From NCBI GenBank assembly GCA_024195265.1, contig JAJLRJ010000006.1, positions 29,978,382 to 30,042,381 of the forward strand: 64,000 bases of DNA, in the 5' to 3' direction. Both the position numbers and the translations under genes were made by a program. Of the stretch, positions 1-11,600 are shown piece by piece (within the stretch, counting starts at the first letter, position 1; each line of letters opens with the position of its first letter). The notes under the pieces are model-generated. The model ran no database searches, was not told where the DNA came from, and worked only from the letters and a program-made list of their open reading frames with translations. Source of the stretch: Dendrophyllia cribrosa (taxonomy: Eukaryota; Cnidaria; Anthozoa; Scleractinia; Dendrophylliidae).

Positions 1-179
1 GATATCATTGGCTAAATCTAATATAACCTTCTTCGTGATTGGCTATTGCGTCTCACACATTACCCTGCAAACGCGTAACGCTTCATGCGAGTTGCAATGC
101 GCTGTCAAATCGTCTGAGTTTCATCGCATCGTCAGGAGTTATTGCAGTGATTTTACATCGACTGTTGTCATAATCACCA

Positions 180-862
180 TTAACGTCATAGAAAAACAAC
201 AAAAATCACGTTTTTGTCTATAGTTTTTTTTTATTCAAATCATTGTGGCAAACCCAAAAGTCACGTTCACAGCAAAATTCAGTCCTAGTCCTAGCTAAGA
301 AGTGATTTTTTTGCTCATATTCGTTGCCCAGGCCGAGCTACAGCCTCTCATTCTAGTGCATCCTGGCCTTGCCTCGATTTTCAACATCACAACTGCACTG
401 TATGTTGGGAAATAGCGAGAATTTTTGACAGCGTTCGTTCCTTCCCCCACATTACATATTTATACTAAGTCCGCAGCCACTCCAACCTACAGTGTACCAC
501 CGAAATTTTGTGCTTGTTGTGTTCTTCAGTGGTTGCAAATTCCAAAAGATGTTGTGGTAGGTCAAGAAATTCATCAGTAGTGGAGTCTCAAGGCTACTTC
601 ATTTCGGAGCGGCCATTTTCCAGTTCTACGAGCAATAAGCAAAATTCACAAATGAAGTACATCACCTTACTGGCTTCTTTGAGAAAGTGGACTCTTAGCT
701 ACCTTCACCAGGCAGCTACTAAAGATATTAAATGGCTGTAAACTTACCAAAAATCGCATACAAACCATATTTGAGTCATTCTTTTAGCTCAACGAAGCAA
801 AAACACTAGGTCAGAATGACGTTTCTAGTTAACTTGAGCCTTCAGTGTTTTACAACAGCAAA
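180..862 (+). repeat. Dispersed repeat, copy A
   Basis: This stretch is closely similar to the reverse complement of 27955-29130. Shared landmarks are the segment around the TGTTGTGTTCTTCAGTGG motif near 517, the run ending CAGTGTTTTAC near 855, and a left part reading AACGTCATAGAAAAACAAC near 183. Copy A lacks the 456-bp palindromic MITE that interrupts copy B, so it represents the unoccupied state. No coding sequence of a recognised family is seen, and the class is unknown. Confidence 0.7.
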
Positions 863-1276
863 ACTTTCGATGGTAACCCCAAATATGGAGTCACAAAATC
901 CTATGGCTCGTTTATATGCAGAAAATCACAACATGTTTTGATGTCACGACAAATGCAAATTGACTAATGTGTTACAGTAACACTGCAATAAAACGAAAAA
1001 TTTGTCCCTGGCATCGAAACTTTAGTATTATACAATGTTTTGTGCTGATAGGAGCTTTGTATATTGAAATTACCACAGGTTCATGTGATTGGAAGTTGAG
1101 CCCCCTGTGGACTGACCTCTTGTTAGCGACCACTTAAAATGCAAAGCGAAGGTGGTCGCTTATGGGAGGTTCAACTGCATCATCAGTTGTAGCCCAGACC
1201 ACTGTTTTAACTTAAAAGTCCCAACCCCAGTAGCTCCACCAATAGTCCCAACCCCAGGGCTCCACAAAATGATCTT

Positions 1277-1589
1277 AAGGTGCTGTTACACGAGGCAATT
1301 TATTCCTGCAACTTGCAACGCAACGCTACGCTGGCAAGAGCGGTTGCGACATGTTGCGAGACAAGTTGCTGATTACATGTTACATGTTTGCAACTTGTCT
1401 CGCAACGTTGCAAAAATTAGATAAGTGGTCAACTTTTTCTGCAACTCGCAATGCAATTTTTCGTTGCGAAACAAGTTGCGCAGAGGTGTTACACGCACAA
1501 TTTTCGTCCGCAACTTGTCTTGCAAGGGCTCTTGTCAACGTTGCACTGCAAGTTGCAGGAAAAAATTGCCTCATGTAACAGCACCTTTA
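1277..1589. mobile_element. Palindromic MITE, TIR GGTGCTGTTACACGAGGC
   Basis: Terminal inverted repeats of about 45 bp face each other: a left end reading AAGGTGCTGTTACA and a right end reading TGTAACAGCACCTT. The interior is built from variants of GCAACTTG and CAAGTTGC on both strands, so the whole unit can fold back. The left flank is TTAA and the right flank TTTA, suggesting a decayed TTAA target duplication. The small open frames here follow from the repeat and are not genes. Confidence 0.65.
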
Positions 1590-1726
1590 CCCAGCCTCGG
1601 CAGGTATCCGTTGTCAAATCCCTCACTTACATGTATGTCCGGCCTTCCCCCTTCCTCCAGCTTAACATTGATGGGTACATAAGCTTTGGTCAACTCTGAC
1701 ACTAATGTATTGTGTTGGGTTCACAG

Positions 1727-4700
1727 TGAAGATCAGTCAAGATTAGCAGCAAGAAAATATGCCAGAGTTGTACAGAAGCTTGGTTTCCCTGTAAGTACTG
1801 ATGTCTTCCATGTAACTTGATTGGTATCTTAACTGAAAAGTATGATTAATAAATAAAGTAAATGCTATCTTCTTCTTACAATCAAAATCAATCCTCAAGT
1901 CAAGTAAGTGGAATCCTAAGCTACTGAGCAGTACTTTCCTAAGATACTGGCTGTACAAGGTGGTTTTAACTTTTAATTCTGTGGATGAAATCCTAATGTG
2001 ACCATTCAAATTAAAACTACTGAGCGGTACTTTCCTGTAGACTGCTTATTATGCTGTACAAGGTGGATCTAACATTTGAGTCTGGATGAAATCCTAAAGA
2101 TATAGTGTGATAATTCAAATGAAAACTACTGAGCAGTACATGTACTTTTTTTGTATACTGTCTGTTCTTTGTCTTGATATTTTGTAAAAATGTAAAATGA
2201 AATTTGAATTGTTTCCAGTTTTGAAGCATCTGCATTAAAGAGGAGGGGGTGGGGGGCAGTGTTTGTTGGAATAGTTTTCAATGTGTAGTAACTGACCATG
2301 CTGACTTCCGGATGAAATAAACTTTCCTTGCAATTTTTTCTCAGCTTTGTTGTGTATTCTTTGCAGGCAAAGTTTACAGAATTCAAAATTCAAAACATGG
2401 TGGGCAGCTGTGATGTCAGGTTTCCAATTCGTCTTGAAGGCCTAGTATTAGCCCATGGACAGTTTTCAAGGTAATACCATGTACATGTATTCAACTAATA
2501 GCTACTGGCTTTAACAGTTAACCCTTTAACCCCTGAGGCTGAATGTCATTTTTTTTTTAAATCGATAAATAAAACCTCTGCTCCCATGTTATATATACCA
2601 TTATAACATAGCTAGCAGAGCCGCGCAATCAAATTCAGTATACATAAGCATGCTCAAAATCCCAATAGTGCACGATTCCACCGGCTATGTTATAAAACAA
2701 TTGGTTCATGCTTTTAGCTGTGCACTATCAAGTTATGGAGCACGTGGGAAGTTTGGAGAGCATTCAAGAAGCTAGAGTTGCCCTCGGCTATTGCCTCGGG
2801 CAACTCTTACGCTTCTTTCGTCATTTTAATGTGAAAGCTATTCATCAGGGTATTTCAGCGGTATTTATGAAGGAAGTTATGGCTTTCACAGAAAAGAGTT
2901 TAAAAAACAAAAATAAAAACGTAAAATAATGTCGTAATATTTTGATATGTTAGGTATACCTCCAAACTATAGCTTATTTTGCAGCTCTCAGTGAATAGAT
3001 TAATGTAGCACATGACTTGGACTATGGATATACTCAGAAAAAAAAAATTCCAAAAGTTATAGGGGTGGTCAAATACATCATAAATACAGTATTGGTCAAA
3101 AGTAATGGAAGCGATAATTGTTGATTATAAGGCTTTGTTCTTGCGATATTTCTGCGAAATATCCCATCGCGTTAAAACGATTATGCGCTGATATCTCGGC
3201 GATATTTCGAAGAGATTAACTTTTGTTCTAGCGAAAGTTTGCCACAGCGAGTCCGTAAACAGGTAAGTTTGATTTCACTTTCGCTGAGTGGCAACGATAT
3301 TTCGTTGAGCGGTGATGATATTTTGCTGACCGGAAACGATTTTTTGCGAGATTTCGCTGAGCAACAACAATTTATTGCTGAGTGGGAACGAGATTTCCCT
3401 GAGTGGAAACGAGATTTCGCTAAGAGGCAGCGAAATATCGCACACAACTCGGCGAAATCTCATGACAACTGGAACAATAGATGTCCCAAAATATCGAGCT
3501 ATATTTCGTTTTAAACAAAATCTCGTTAAATCTCGTTTTCATTACTTTTGACCAATACTGTAGAAGGGGCACAATTTTATGCTTTCAAGGAGATCTTTAC
3601 AAGACAATTTAGGTGGGAAAAATTCTACAAATCTACTAAATATTGGCCAAGTTATGACATCATGTGCCAGTTGGCACTCTAAGGGGTTAAAGGGGTATTT
3701 TTATGTTGTTTATTTTTATTTTTTATTTTTTTTAGGGGTTAAAGAGTTAAAATACATATCAATAGGCAGTTTTCAAGTTGGTGCACATCCTGACATATGA
3801 AAATGAGTTTTATTTGCATGTGAATGAAAACTCATTTGTGTACATGCCTCACTTTGATAACAATCCCTGTATCCCTGGCTCTAAGCTATTCCACCTCCTG
3901 CCTCAGACCAGGGCTCAGATGCATTGTTACAACTTGCACAATAACAGCAACCTGTCTCTGTTTATTGCTGTATTGAATACAATGTTGCATACATGCAACT
4001 CTCATTTTTGTAAATAAAATTTGTTTATACTATTTAAGCCTGGTTTTCATATGTCAGGGAAAATCCCAGACAATCAGGGATTTTGCTGTTTGCTGACTGC
4101 CAACTTATGAAAACACAAAATAATAGACATCCTTAATCATCTGGGATAGTCTGCAATAAATAACGAAAATTGGGAGCGCTTCTATTTTCCTGACATGTCC
4201 CACATTTCTGTGACAATCAGCGATTTTCTCAACATATCGGCAAAATCTGGGACAGTTAGGAAACGGCATAATCCCTGATCGTCTGGGATTTTCCCAACAT
4301 ATGAAAACCAGGCTTAAATAGTATAAACAAATTATATTTACAATAAATGAGTTACATGACTTTGTATGCAAAATTGCATTCAGTACAGCAATTATACAGA
4401 GACGGGCTGCTGCTGTTGTTGTGCAAGTTGTAACTACACGTCTGCACCCTGGTCTGAGGGCTAACGTTTTTCTGTATTGATTATTTTGTTTTATTCATTT
4501 TCCAGTTATGAACCAGAGTTGTTTCCTGGACTGATCTATAGAATGGTCAAGCCCAGAATTGTGTTGCTGATTTTTGTATCTGGAAAAGTGGTCCTCACTG
4601 GTAAGAGTAAACTTGTGTTGTACGTTATTGCGCTTTTAAGAACACGCTACCATGTGTGCACTAAGTTTTTGCATGTTTTTCACAATCCACAAAAAAAGGT

Positions 4701-5452
4701 TTCTGCACAAAATAATTTATTATTCTGCAAAAATTTACTCCACTGTCAAATTATATACAAACACCACCTTTTACATGTTAATGTAAAATCATGTTGGTGC
4801 TCATTCACTTAAAACGTCTCTTCAATTCAAATGTAATTGGAGAAAACTGACACTGATAATTTAACATGTTTTATGTCTGCATGTTGTTTCACCTGTATTT
4901 TGATTGCATGTACTCGAATAAAAAACAAAAATGTTATTCTAACTGAACATGAGTTCTGCAAATCGCAAAAATTAATAGCCAGCAAGAAAAACCAGCCTTT
5001 TTAGTTCCTGCAAAACACAAAAAATCGCACGTCCATAAAAATAAAACTTCCGCAAAAATTTTGGTGCCACACGGTAGCTCTGAAATCAAAACTCATGCAA
5101 CCAATGGTTTCATTTTTCACTACTGCAATTATCATAGCAGACATCTCAGGAAACAAGGATGTTTAACTCAACAGTGTTAAAAGGTCATGTTTATAAGTTT
5201 TGATTGACTGATTCAGATTTTCAAGGGTCTGATGTTTGTCGTCATAATTATGATTATAATGGCAGTGTCAAACATACATGTATTTCAATAGCTGGGGCAT
5301 GAACTTCAGAGTTCATGTGTTACTGAAAGGCAAAGTAATTCAAAAGTGCTGTAATGTTACATTTTTTTGTTTCAGGTGCTAAAGTCCGCTCAGAAATCTA
5401 TGAAGCATTTGAAAACATCTACCCCATTTTGAAGTCATTTAGAAAGACATAG
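1727..5452 (+). CDS. TBP: TATA-binding protein, C-terminal core (last four exons)
   Basis: Four exons encode the second half of the saddle-shaped TBP core, which binds the TATA element and recruits TFIIA and TFIIB for all three nuclear RNA polymerases. Exons are 1727-1790, 2367-2470, 4506-4600 and 5376-5452. Each boundary has AG/GT splice signals and the phases join cleanly. Recognisable strings include [50 protein letters not shown] and [14 protein letters not shown], ending in RKT and TAG. The spelling is typical of canonical TBP rather than the more divergent TBP-related factors. The first core repeat and the N-terminus are not in the window, so the gene is 5'-partial. An ATTAAA lies at 5460-5465. 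All four exons are intact although three introns carry inserted repeats. Confidence 0.95.
1917..2143. repeat. Tandem ~95-bp repeat in a TBP intron
   Basis: About two and a half copies of a unit run in tandem. Recurring parts are CTACTGAGCAGTACTTTCCT, GCTGTACAAGGTGG, GATGAAATCCTAA and ATTCAAATGAAAACTACTGA. A diverged single copy of the same unit occurs at about 24150-24240. It lies in the intron between the first two TBP exons in the window and is not coding. Confidence 0.7.
3087..3560. mobile_element. Tc1/mariner-type MITE with TA target duplication
   Basis: The element begins CAGTATTGGTCAAAAGTAAT and ends in the inverted form ATTACTTTTGACCAATACTG. TA dinucleotides flank both sides (3085-3086 and 3561-3562). 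The 474-bp interior is a degenerate array of GAGATTTCGCTGAG-like words, which keeps both strands open by chance. TA target sites and CAGT ends fit a non-autonomous Tc1/mariner element. It sits in a TBP intron. Confidence 0.75.
3898..4459. repeat. 560-bp palindrome in a TBP intron
   Basis: The left arm (about 3898-4083) and right arm (about 4269-4459) are inverted copies. Examples are CTCAGACCAGGG against CCCTGGTCTGAG, and TATTTAAGCCTGG against CCAGGCTTAAATA. The spacer of about 185 bp has further partial symmetry. The structure is typical of a foldback MITE and has no coding content. Confidence 0.7.
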
Positions 5453-5636
5453 CTCTGGAATTAAATATTTATTATAATTGCTTATTACTATACGTTGTCA
5501 AAGCCCTGTTTATTCAAACGGGAAGGCTACAAAGAATATGGTAATAATTTATTATTAGAAAGAAATAAGAGGGCAGGTGAGTTTTGCTGATGAGTAAGTC
5601 ATTATGGATTGAAGACCATAATTGAATTGTGCTTAA

Positions 5637-6090
5637 AGTGCCTATAACCCTTAAATACATATTTTCAGAATCAACTCTACACATGTTGAATAGTTAAATG
5701 GCGAAATATTTCTTGTTTTGAACGTCGCGTTATTGAGTTTTAGAGATTTGAACTTACAAAATGCTAATCAGATGATGTCAACCTGGGAATCATTTATTAT
5801 ACAACTACTTGTTTTTGCCTCCAAGTAATATTTTTTACAAATCAATTGACTATCCACAGTTTTTTTTTCGTATTTATCAAATTAATTATCCTCATGCTGT
5901 AAACTGGGCATTGTAAATTGGCATAGAAATAATGGAAAAGTCCCGGGTTGACGTCATCTAATAACCATTTTGTAAATTAAAATCTCTAACTCAATAATGC
6001 AACGTTCAAAACAAGAAATATTTTGCCATTTAACTACTCAATGTGCCTAGAGTTGATTCTGAAAATGTATATTTAAGGGTTACAGGCACT
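5637..6090. mobile_element. Foldback MITE with TTAA target duplication
   Basis: It has inverted arms of about 190 bp, starting AGTGCCTATAACCC and ending GGGTTACAGGCACT. TTAA is present on both sides (5633-5636 and 6091-6094). The internal words AAGAAATATTT and CTCAATAATGCAACG mirror each other. The same family occurs at 18947-19447 and 28609-29064. It lies just downstream of the TBP stop codon. The TTAA site fits piggyBac- or Kolobok-type mobilisation; no transposase of those families is in the window. Confidence 0.75.
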
Positions 6091-6094
6091 TTAA

Positions 6095-7327
6095 AGGGGC
6101 AGTGTCTTCGCTGAAATATTGTGTTTTCATGATTATGGCCAGGGCGTTGTTTAGCCTTGCTTCATTGAATTAAAATAGAAAGAAAAATTGCCAAGAGTGA
6201 AATTTTGAACTATAGACTGAGACAAAATAATGGCTAAGAAACCTCAAATTCCACCAGAATGGTGAATTTTGATTTCTTGATCACCTGTCATGAAAATATA
6301 GTCGACTTCCATCCTTGTAATCATGCACTTTATCTCCAAACTACTGATTCTGTTTTGGTCTACAAAATCTTTTTATACAATTAAGTTGCATGTTTTGTGA
6401 CATTGGGCGATACAACAGGAAAAAAATTAAGCAAAATTTTGTCATTTCGGCAGGAGACTGTCTCTTTTCAACAGTAGGTTCATTGACCTGATAAAATAAT
6501 TATTATAATTATATTGTATATTATTTTGTAATATTAATGATTTATGGATGGTCACCAGATGTTTCTACCATAGTAAAACAATTTTTAAAGCATTTTCAAA
6601 ATTCCCCAAAAATGGGCTAAAATTCTTTACGAAATTTCTCCTAAAAAGCTCTAAAATTCTTTCAAAAATTTCGAAAATTCTCAAAAATTAAAATTTCTCT
6701 CGTTTCTGACTGTGAGCTGGTAGATGACTCACTGGAATCAGCCATATTTGCTACCAACAGAGTTGAAATTAATGGCAGCATAATTTGAGTGGGAAACTGC
6801 TGATTAGTTGCACTGTAGACACTACTGTGAGGGTTTGCCCTCAAGTTGGTCAGTGGCAACACAAAATAAACGCTTTTGCGACGTTTTTTCTTGTGTAAAA
6901 TTGTCAAAATGCGACCTTGGAAACCCTCTAAAATTCTACTAAATGCTACTCATTGTCTAAAATTCCCAAGATTTTCTAAACTTCTTTTTGGTGTTCCAGA
7001 ATTTTGTATCTAAGCCTACCTTCAAATGCTGCAGTATTAAATTTTCATTTCTTCTAGTAAACTCCCTAGGTTTTTGTTTGAGTTGCATGTACATGTACCA
7101 CTGAAGATATCAGTTTATTATAACAGAAGCTTATTTGTTACGAGCTTCTTATTGTAAGTAGACAACAAAGAAATGGTTGCACAATAGTTACTGTAATTTC
7201 AAACAAGACATCAATTTTATTGATCCAATAGATGGGCCTATGAATTAGGTCCCCAAAAAAGGACTTAATTTTCTATATCTGACTTTTAAGGAAACAGATG
7301 AATGAAATGAAAGTCCCAGGTGGAATT
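6095..7327. other. Intergenic, no gene seen
   Basis: AT-rich sequence between the TBP 3' flank and the two-gene transposon. Open frames are short, lack splice context and resemble no family I know. Repeats of AAAATTC-like words occur at 6595-7000. Nothing else can be supported. Confidence 0.6.
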
Positions 7328-8139
7328 TACTACGAAAACCACCGATGCGTGGAATGGGACCGAATTTTCGTATCACTACCCCGCCCACTTTCGTTAACAA
7401 ATTCCATAAATTCCTGGGGCCCCGTGACTTTGCCGCCATTGAGTGTGGCTGCTTGGCGCCGTTTCTAGAAAAACACGTCGCTGAAAACATGGAAAGATAC
7501 GTCTTTAAAATTGCGGGTCCAAGTGGAAAATGGATAAAGATTTTTATGAGTACAGAGGAGGTTAAAGCTTTGACTATGGAGGCCTTGTTAGAACGAATTA
7601 TTGAAAGATTTCCAAGCCTAGGAAAGCGGAGTGTGGTAGGTTTGAAGTACCTCGATGGGAATGACTGGTTCGAACTTCTTGCGGATGATCTCGATTCGTT
7701 TATAGATATGATTGAGACAGCCACAGTAGAAAGAGAAAACTTGAAACGAATAACACTAAAGGTGAACGAATTAGCATTAACGCCGCCCAGGTCGGAAATT
7801 GCCGGCGGAACGTCTCAGAAGCGTCTTCGAACATCACCATCGCCAGTTGCTAATTCCGAGAAAAGTACAACAGATGTTCACAATGCAAGAAAGAAGCAAA
7901 AGCGAGTCGCATCAAGGTGTTTGGACGAACAATTATCCACTACCGAGCCCGTGTTTCAGTACGAAACGCCAACGCAAAGATTCTTCAACAAACTTGAATC
8001 AGAGAAGAAACAACAGCAAGAAATAGTGCTGAAGAAAGAAAATGAACTTTCGGAACTTGAAATGAGTTTCAAGCCGTTAGTTGCAAATACCAAGCCGTTG
8101 TGTTCCAATTGTCATACCTCGGGGCATAACAAGACAATG

Positions 8140-8554
8140 TGTGGCTGGCCTCCCGTCGTACATACAAACAAGAGGAGTTGCTAACAATCAACAAGAACGT
8201 CCCAAACGTAGTTTATTCACAGGTCCTCGGTACAGCACATTCTTTTTACTCCTTAGTTCTTGGATCCTGAGTCCCGAGATAACAATCTGATATGACAAAT
8301 ACATGATAGGCTAAACATGCGATTCGCAAGTACTAAACTGCAAAATATCGTGTGAAATACTCTCAAGGGATTTTCCGTAAAATGTTCCTTTAACAGTTCT
8401 TACCGCTTAGGCCGTATAATGTCCGATGGATGGCGATAACTATCCAAAACTTGAACTACACGAGAAAGGGCTAACATGGCGGCCACTTACTAAAATCTGG
8501 CGCGGCTGCTAAGCTTTTACAACATACCGCTGACTGCGCAGCGCTGCAGTCACA
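8140..8554 (-). repeat. BEL 3' LTR
   Basis: 415 bp, matching 14970-15384 with no difference that I can see. On the minus strand it starts TGTGACTGCAGC and ends GGCCAGCCACA. It is the downstream LTR because the polyprotein is read right to left. Confidence 0.93.
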
Positions 8555-8671
8555 TGGCTCCCCTAATTGTTGCCTAACAATTACTTAACTTAATGTCCAT
8601 ACTAGACAGTTAAACAAAACAAATGTTCATAAAGGCGGTCACTTGTGTCTTCTACACCTGTCGGGGCGACT

Positions 8672-11600
8672 TCACTGAGTAGTTGGCTCCTCGTTGGGGA
8701 ATTCCTCGGTCTCCCTGCTGCTATCACCAACATCCCCTTCATCTACAGAGGGTACCAGCAAGACTAATTTGTGGATTGGTCTGTCCAGGAACGTAGGTGG
8801 CTTTCGGCGTCTGCCTTGGTTGTCAAGCTCTCCATCAGCTTTCACAATTTTGACTTTTCTGATACATCCGTCTTCGCTAGGGTAGACTTCTACGACTCTA
8901 GCGAGAGGCCATTGGTTACGTGGTCCTTCGTCTTCCTTCGATACGATTACGTCTCCAACTGATAGGTTTCGCTTTGGATACATCCACTTGTTACGAGCCT
9001 GCAGGCTATGAAGAAACTCACGGCGCCATCTAAGCCAAAATTCGTTCGCGAGATACTGTACTCGGCGCCACCACTTGCGGGAATATAGATCTGCTCGCTG
9101 GAACCTTCCAGGCGGTGGAAGTACAACTTTAGCTTTCAAGGTAAGTAGATGACTTGGCGTAAGTGGTTCTGGTGCCTCTGGGTCGTTTAAGTCGTTCGTA
9201 GACAAGGGTCTGGAATTAACAATACACTCTGCTTCAGTCATGAAGGTTCTGAACGCTTCGTCGTCCAACTGGGTGCCAGCGCTCAGAAGTAGCGTCTCCA
9301 GCGCACTACGAACAGTTCGGATTAACCTTTCCCACGCGCCACCCATGTGACTGGCGTGAGGTACATTCATCTGAAATGGTATCCACTCACATCCATTCTC
9401 CACTAAGTACTCTTGCACCCGGTTCTGATCCAGTTCTTCTAAGGCAGCTTTTAGCTCATTCTTCGCTCCTACAAAGTTTGTACCCTGATCACAGCGGAGC
9501 TGTCTGACTGGACCGCGTCGGTTGAGGAAGCGACTCAGTGCGTTGATAAAGGAACTGGTGCTTAACGAGTTGGCTGTCTCCAAGTGAACACCTCTGCCGG
9601 CCATACAGGTAAAAATAACTCCATAACGCTTAACTTCACTTCTCTTTTCCTTGATCAGGAAAGGTCCAAAGAAATCTACAGCACAATACGAGAAGGGGGC
9701 CGAAGGTTCAACTCGATCCACAGGCAAATCGGCCATCTTCTGAATTTGCAGGGGCCCGCGCATTTTCCTGCAGGTAACACACTTGGAAATACAATTTGAC
9801 ACTGCTGACGATCCACCAACAACCCAGTAGCCTCTCTGGCGCAACTCATTTTGGGTGATACCTCGTCCCATGTGGTTCACTTTGGCATGCCAAAATCGAA
9901 TCAGCAAATCTGTAATATGACTTTTACGAGGAAGTACCACAGGATGCTTTGTTGCGAATGGAAGGTTAGCTCGTCTCACGCGGCCACCAACGCGGATAAC
10001 ACCGTCTTCATCGAGAAATGGATCCAAACGATATAAGCAACTAGACTTCTTGATGGCTAGATTTCTTTCTCTTGCGATCTTTCTAGTAGTAAGCTCTCCA
10101 ACTATCGTAAGTTCCTTTAGAACTTGAATCTCGTCATGGAAATGTTCACGTTGAACAACCTTAAGAACTTCCCTCTCTGCTGCGTGAAGTTCTGTAAGTG
10201 TGACTGATACCTTCGGCAATGGTCTGATGCTCTCACTACCCGTTTGTCTCGTCAACTTCACTTCTCTACTTGCCAGTTTGCTCTTCAGTTGTAGACACAA
10301 AGCTATTACCTTCAGCACACGCTGCCAGCTTGACATGTGGCACAAACGGCTTGACGTTAACGGTTCAGGGGGTTGAGTAGCTCTGCTCTCTACATGAGAT
10401 GTGAAAACAGCTGCTTTCCTTACTTCAGGATCACTTTCGGTCACTTGAATTTCTTCTATCTTCTCAGGCTGGAAAGGTCCACTCTTCCAAAGAAATGGGG
10501 GTCCAGTTAGCCAGTTGGTTCCTTGTAATAACTGTGACGCTGTAAGGCCTCGTGAGGCATGGTCTGCAGGATTAAGTTCAGTGCTGACATACAGCCAAGA
10601 ACTCGGGTTAGTGACGTCACGAATCTGCTGCACACGATTTGCTACATATACGTGGAACCTCTTAGCTTCGTTGTTGACATAACCAAGGACGATTTTGCTG
10701 TCTGTCCAGAAATGTTCCTTAATGTCCGTGTAAGACAATTCTTGGCGAAGAAATACACTCATGTTTGCTGAAACAGTAGCTGCAGCCAATTCTAGCCTCG
10801 GCACAGTGATTTGCTTTAACGGGGCCACTCTAGACTTTCCAGTGACAAGGGAACAGTACGTCTTGTCCTCCACATTGATCAGTCGAAGGTACGAACACTG
10901 TCCATAACCCTCTACACTAGCATCTGAGAAATGATGCAACTCACTGGCTTTGATCTGCCCAAAGTTCTCCGGCTTAAAGCAACGTTGAATTTGCAGCTGA
11001 TCGAGATTCAGAACATCCTGACGCCATTTCTCCCAATGAGTATACAGACTCTCTGGAATTGGGCTGTCCCAATCAAGCTTGTCTCGGCACATTTGCTGAA
11101 GAACTTGTTTTCCTTTCAAGGTAACTGGGGCAACGAAGCCACTAGGATCGTAGATTGAACTGACAGTGGAAAGTACGCCACGTCGCGTTAGGGGACGGTC
11201 ACGCAGCTCGATGCGGAATTGAAAACTGTCATTCTCGATGCACCACACTACTCCTAAGGCACGTTCCAAGGGCAGTGGATCAACCTTCAAGTCTAGCTCC
11301 CTTAATCCTTTGGCGCGATCTTCGGCTGGAATCTTTTCAAGAACTTCTCTTTTGTTTGATGAAATTTTGTGCAGCCTCAGACCGGCCTTGGCGCAAATGC
11401 CTTGACTTGCTTTTATCAGTGTAACAGCTCGCTCCACGGTAGGGACTGATTTTAGTCCGTCATCCACATAAAAGTCCTTTCGTATAAACTCAGCAGCTTC
11501 TTCACCAAACTCTTTCTCCCCATCATCTGCTGCTCTCTTTAGACCAAAATTTGCGCAGCCAGGTGAACTACCAGCACCGAAAAGATGAACCTTCATCCTG

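Noticed and set aside
3181..3514. Open frames on both strands rich in Ser, Leu and Asp
   Set aside because: They arise from a degenerate internal repeat inside a TA-flanked MITE.
7345..7488. Earlier start codon for the accessory gene
   Set aside because: It lies inside the terminal inverted repeat. The ATG at 7489 begins the PB1-like domain directly.
7245..7724. 159-codon minus-strand frame
   Set aside because: Mirror frame of the accessory gene and inverted repeat. It has no motifs, while the plus strand holds the PB1-like domain.
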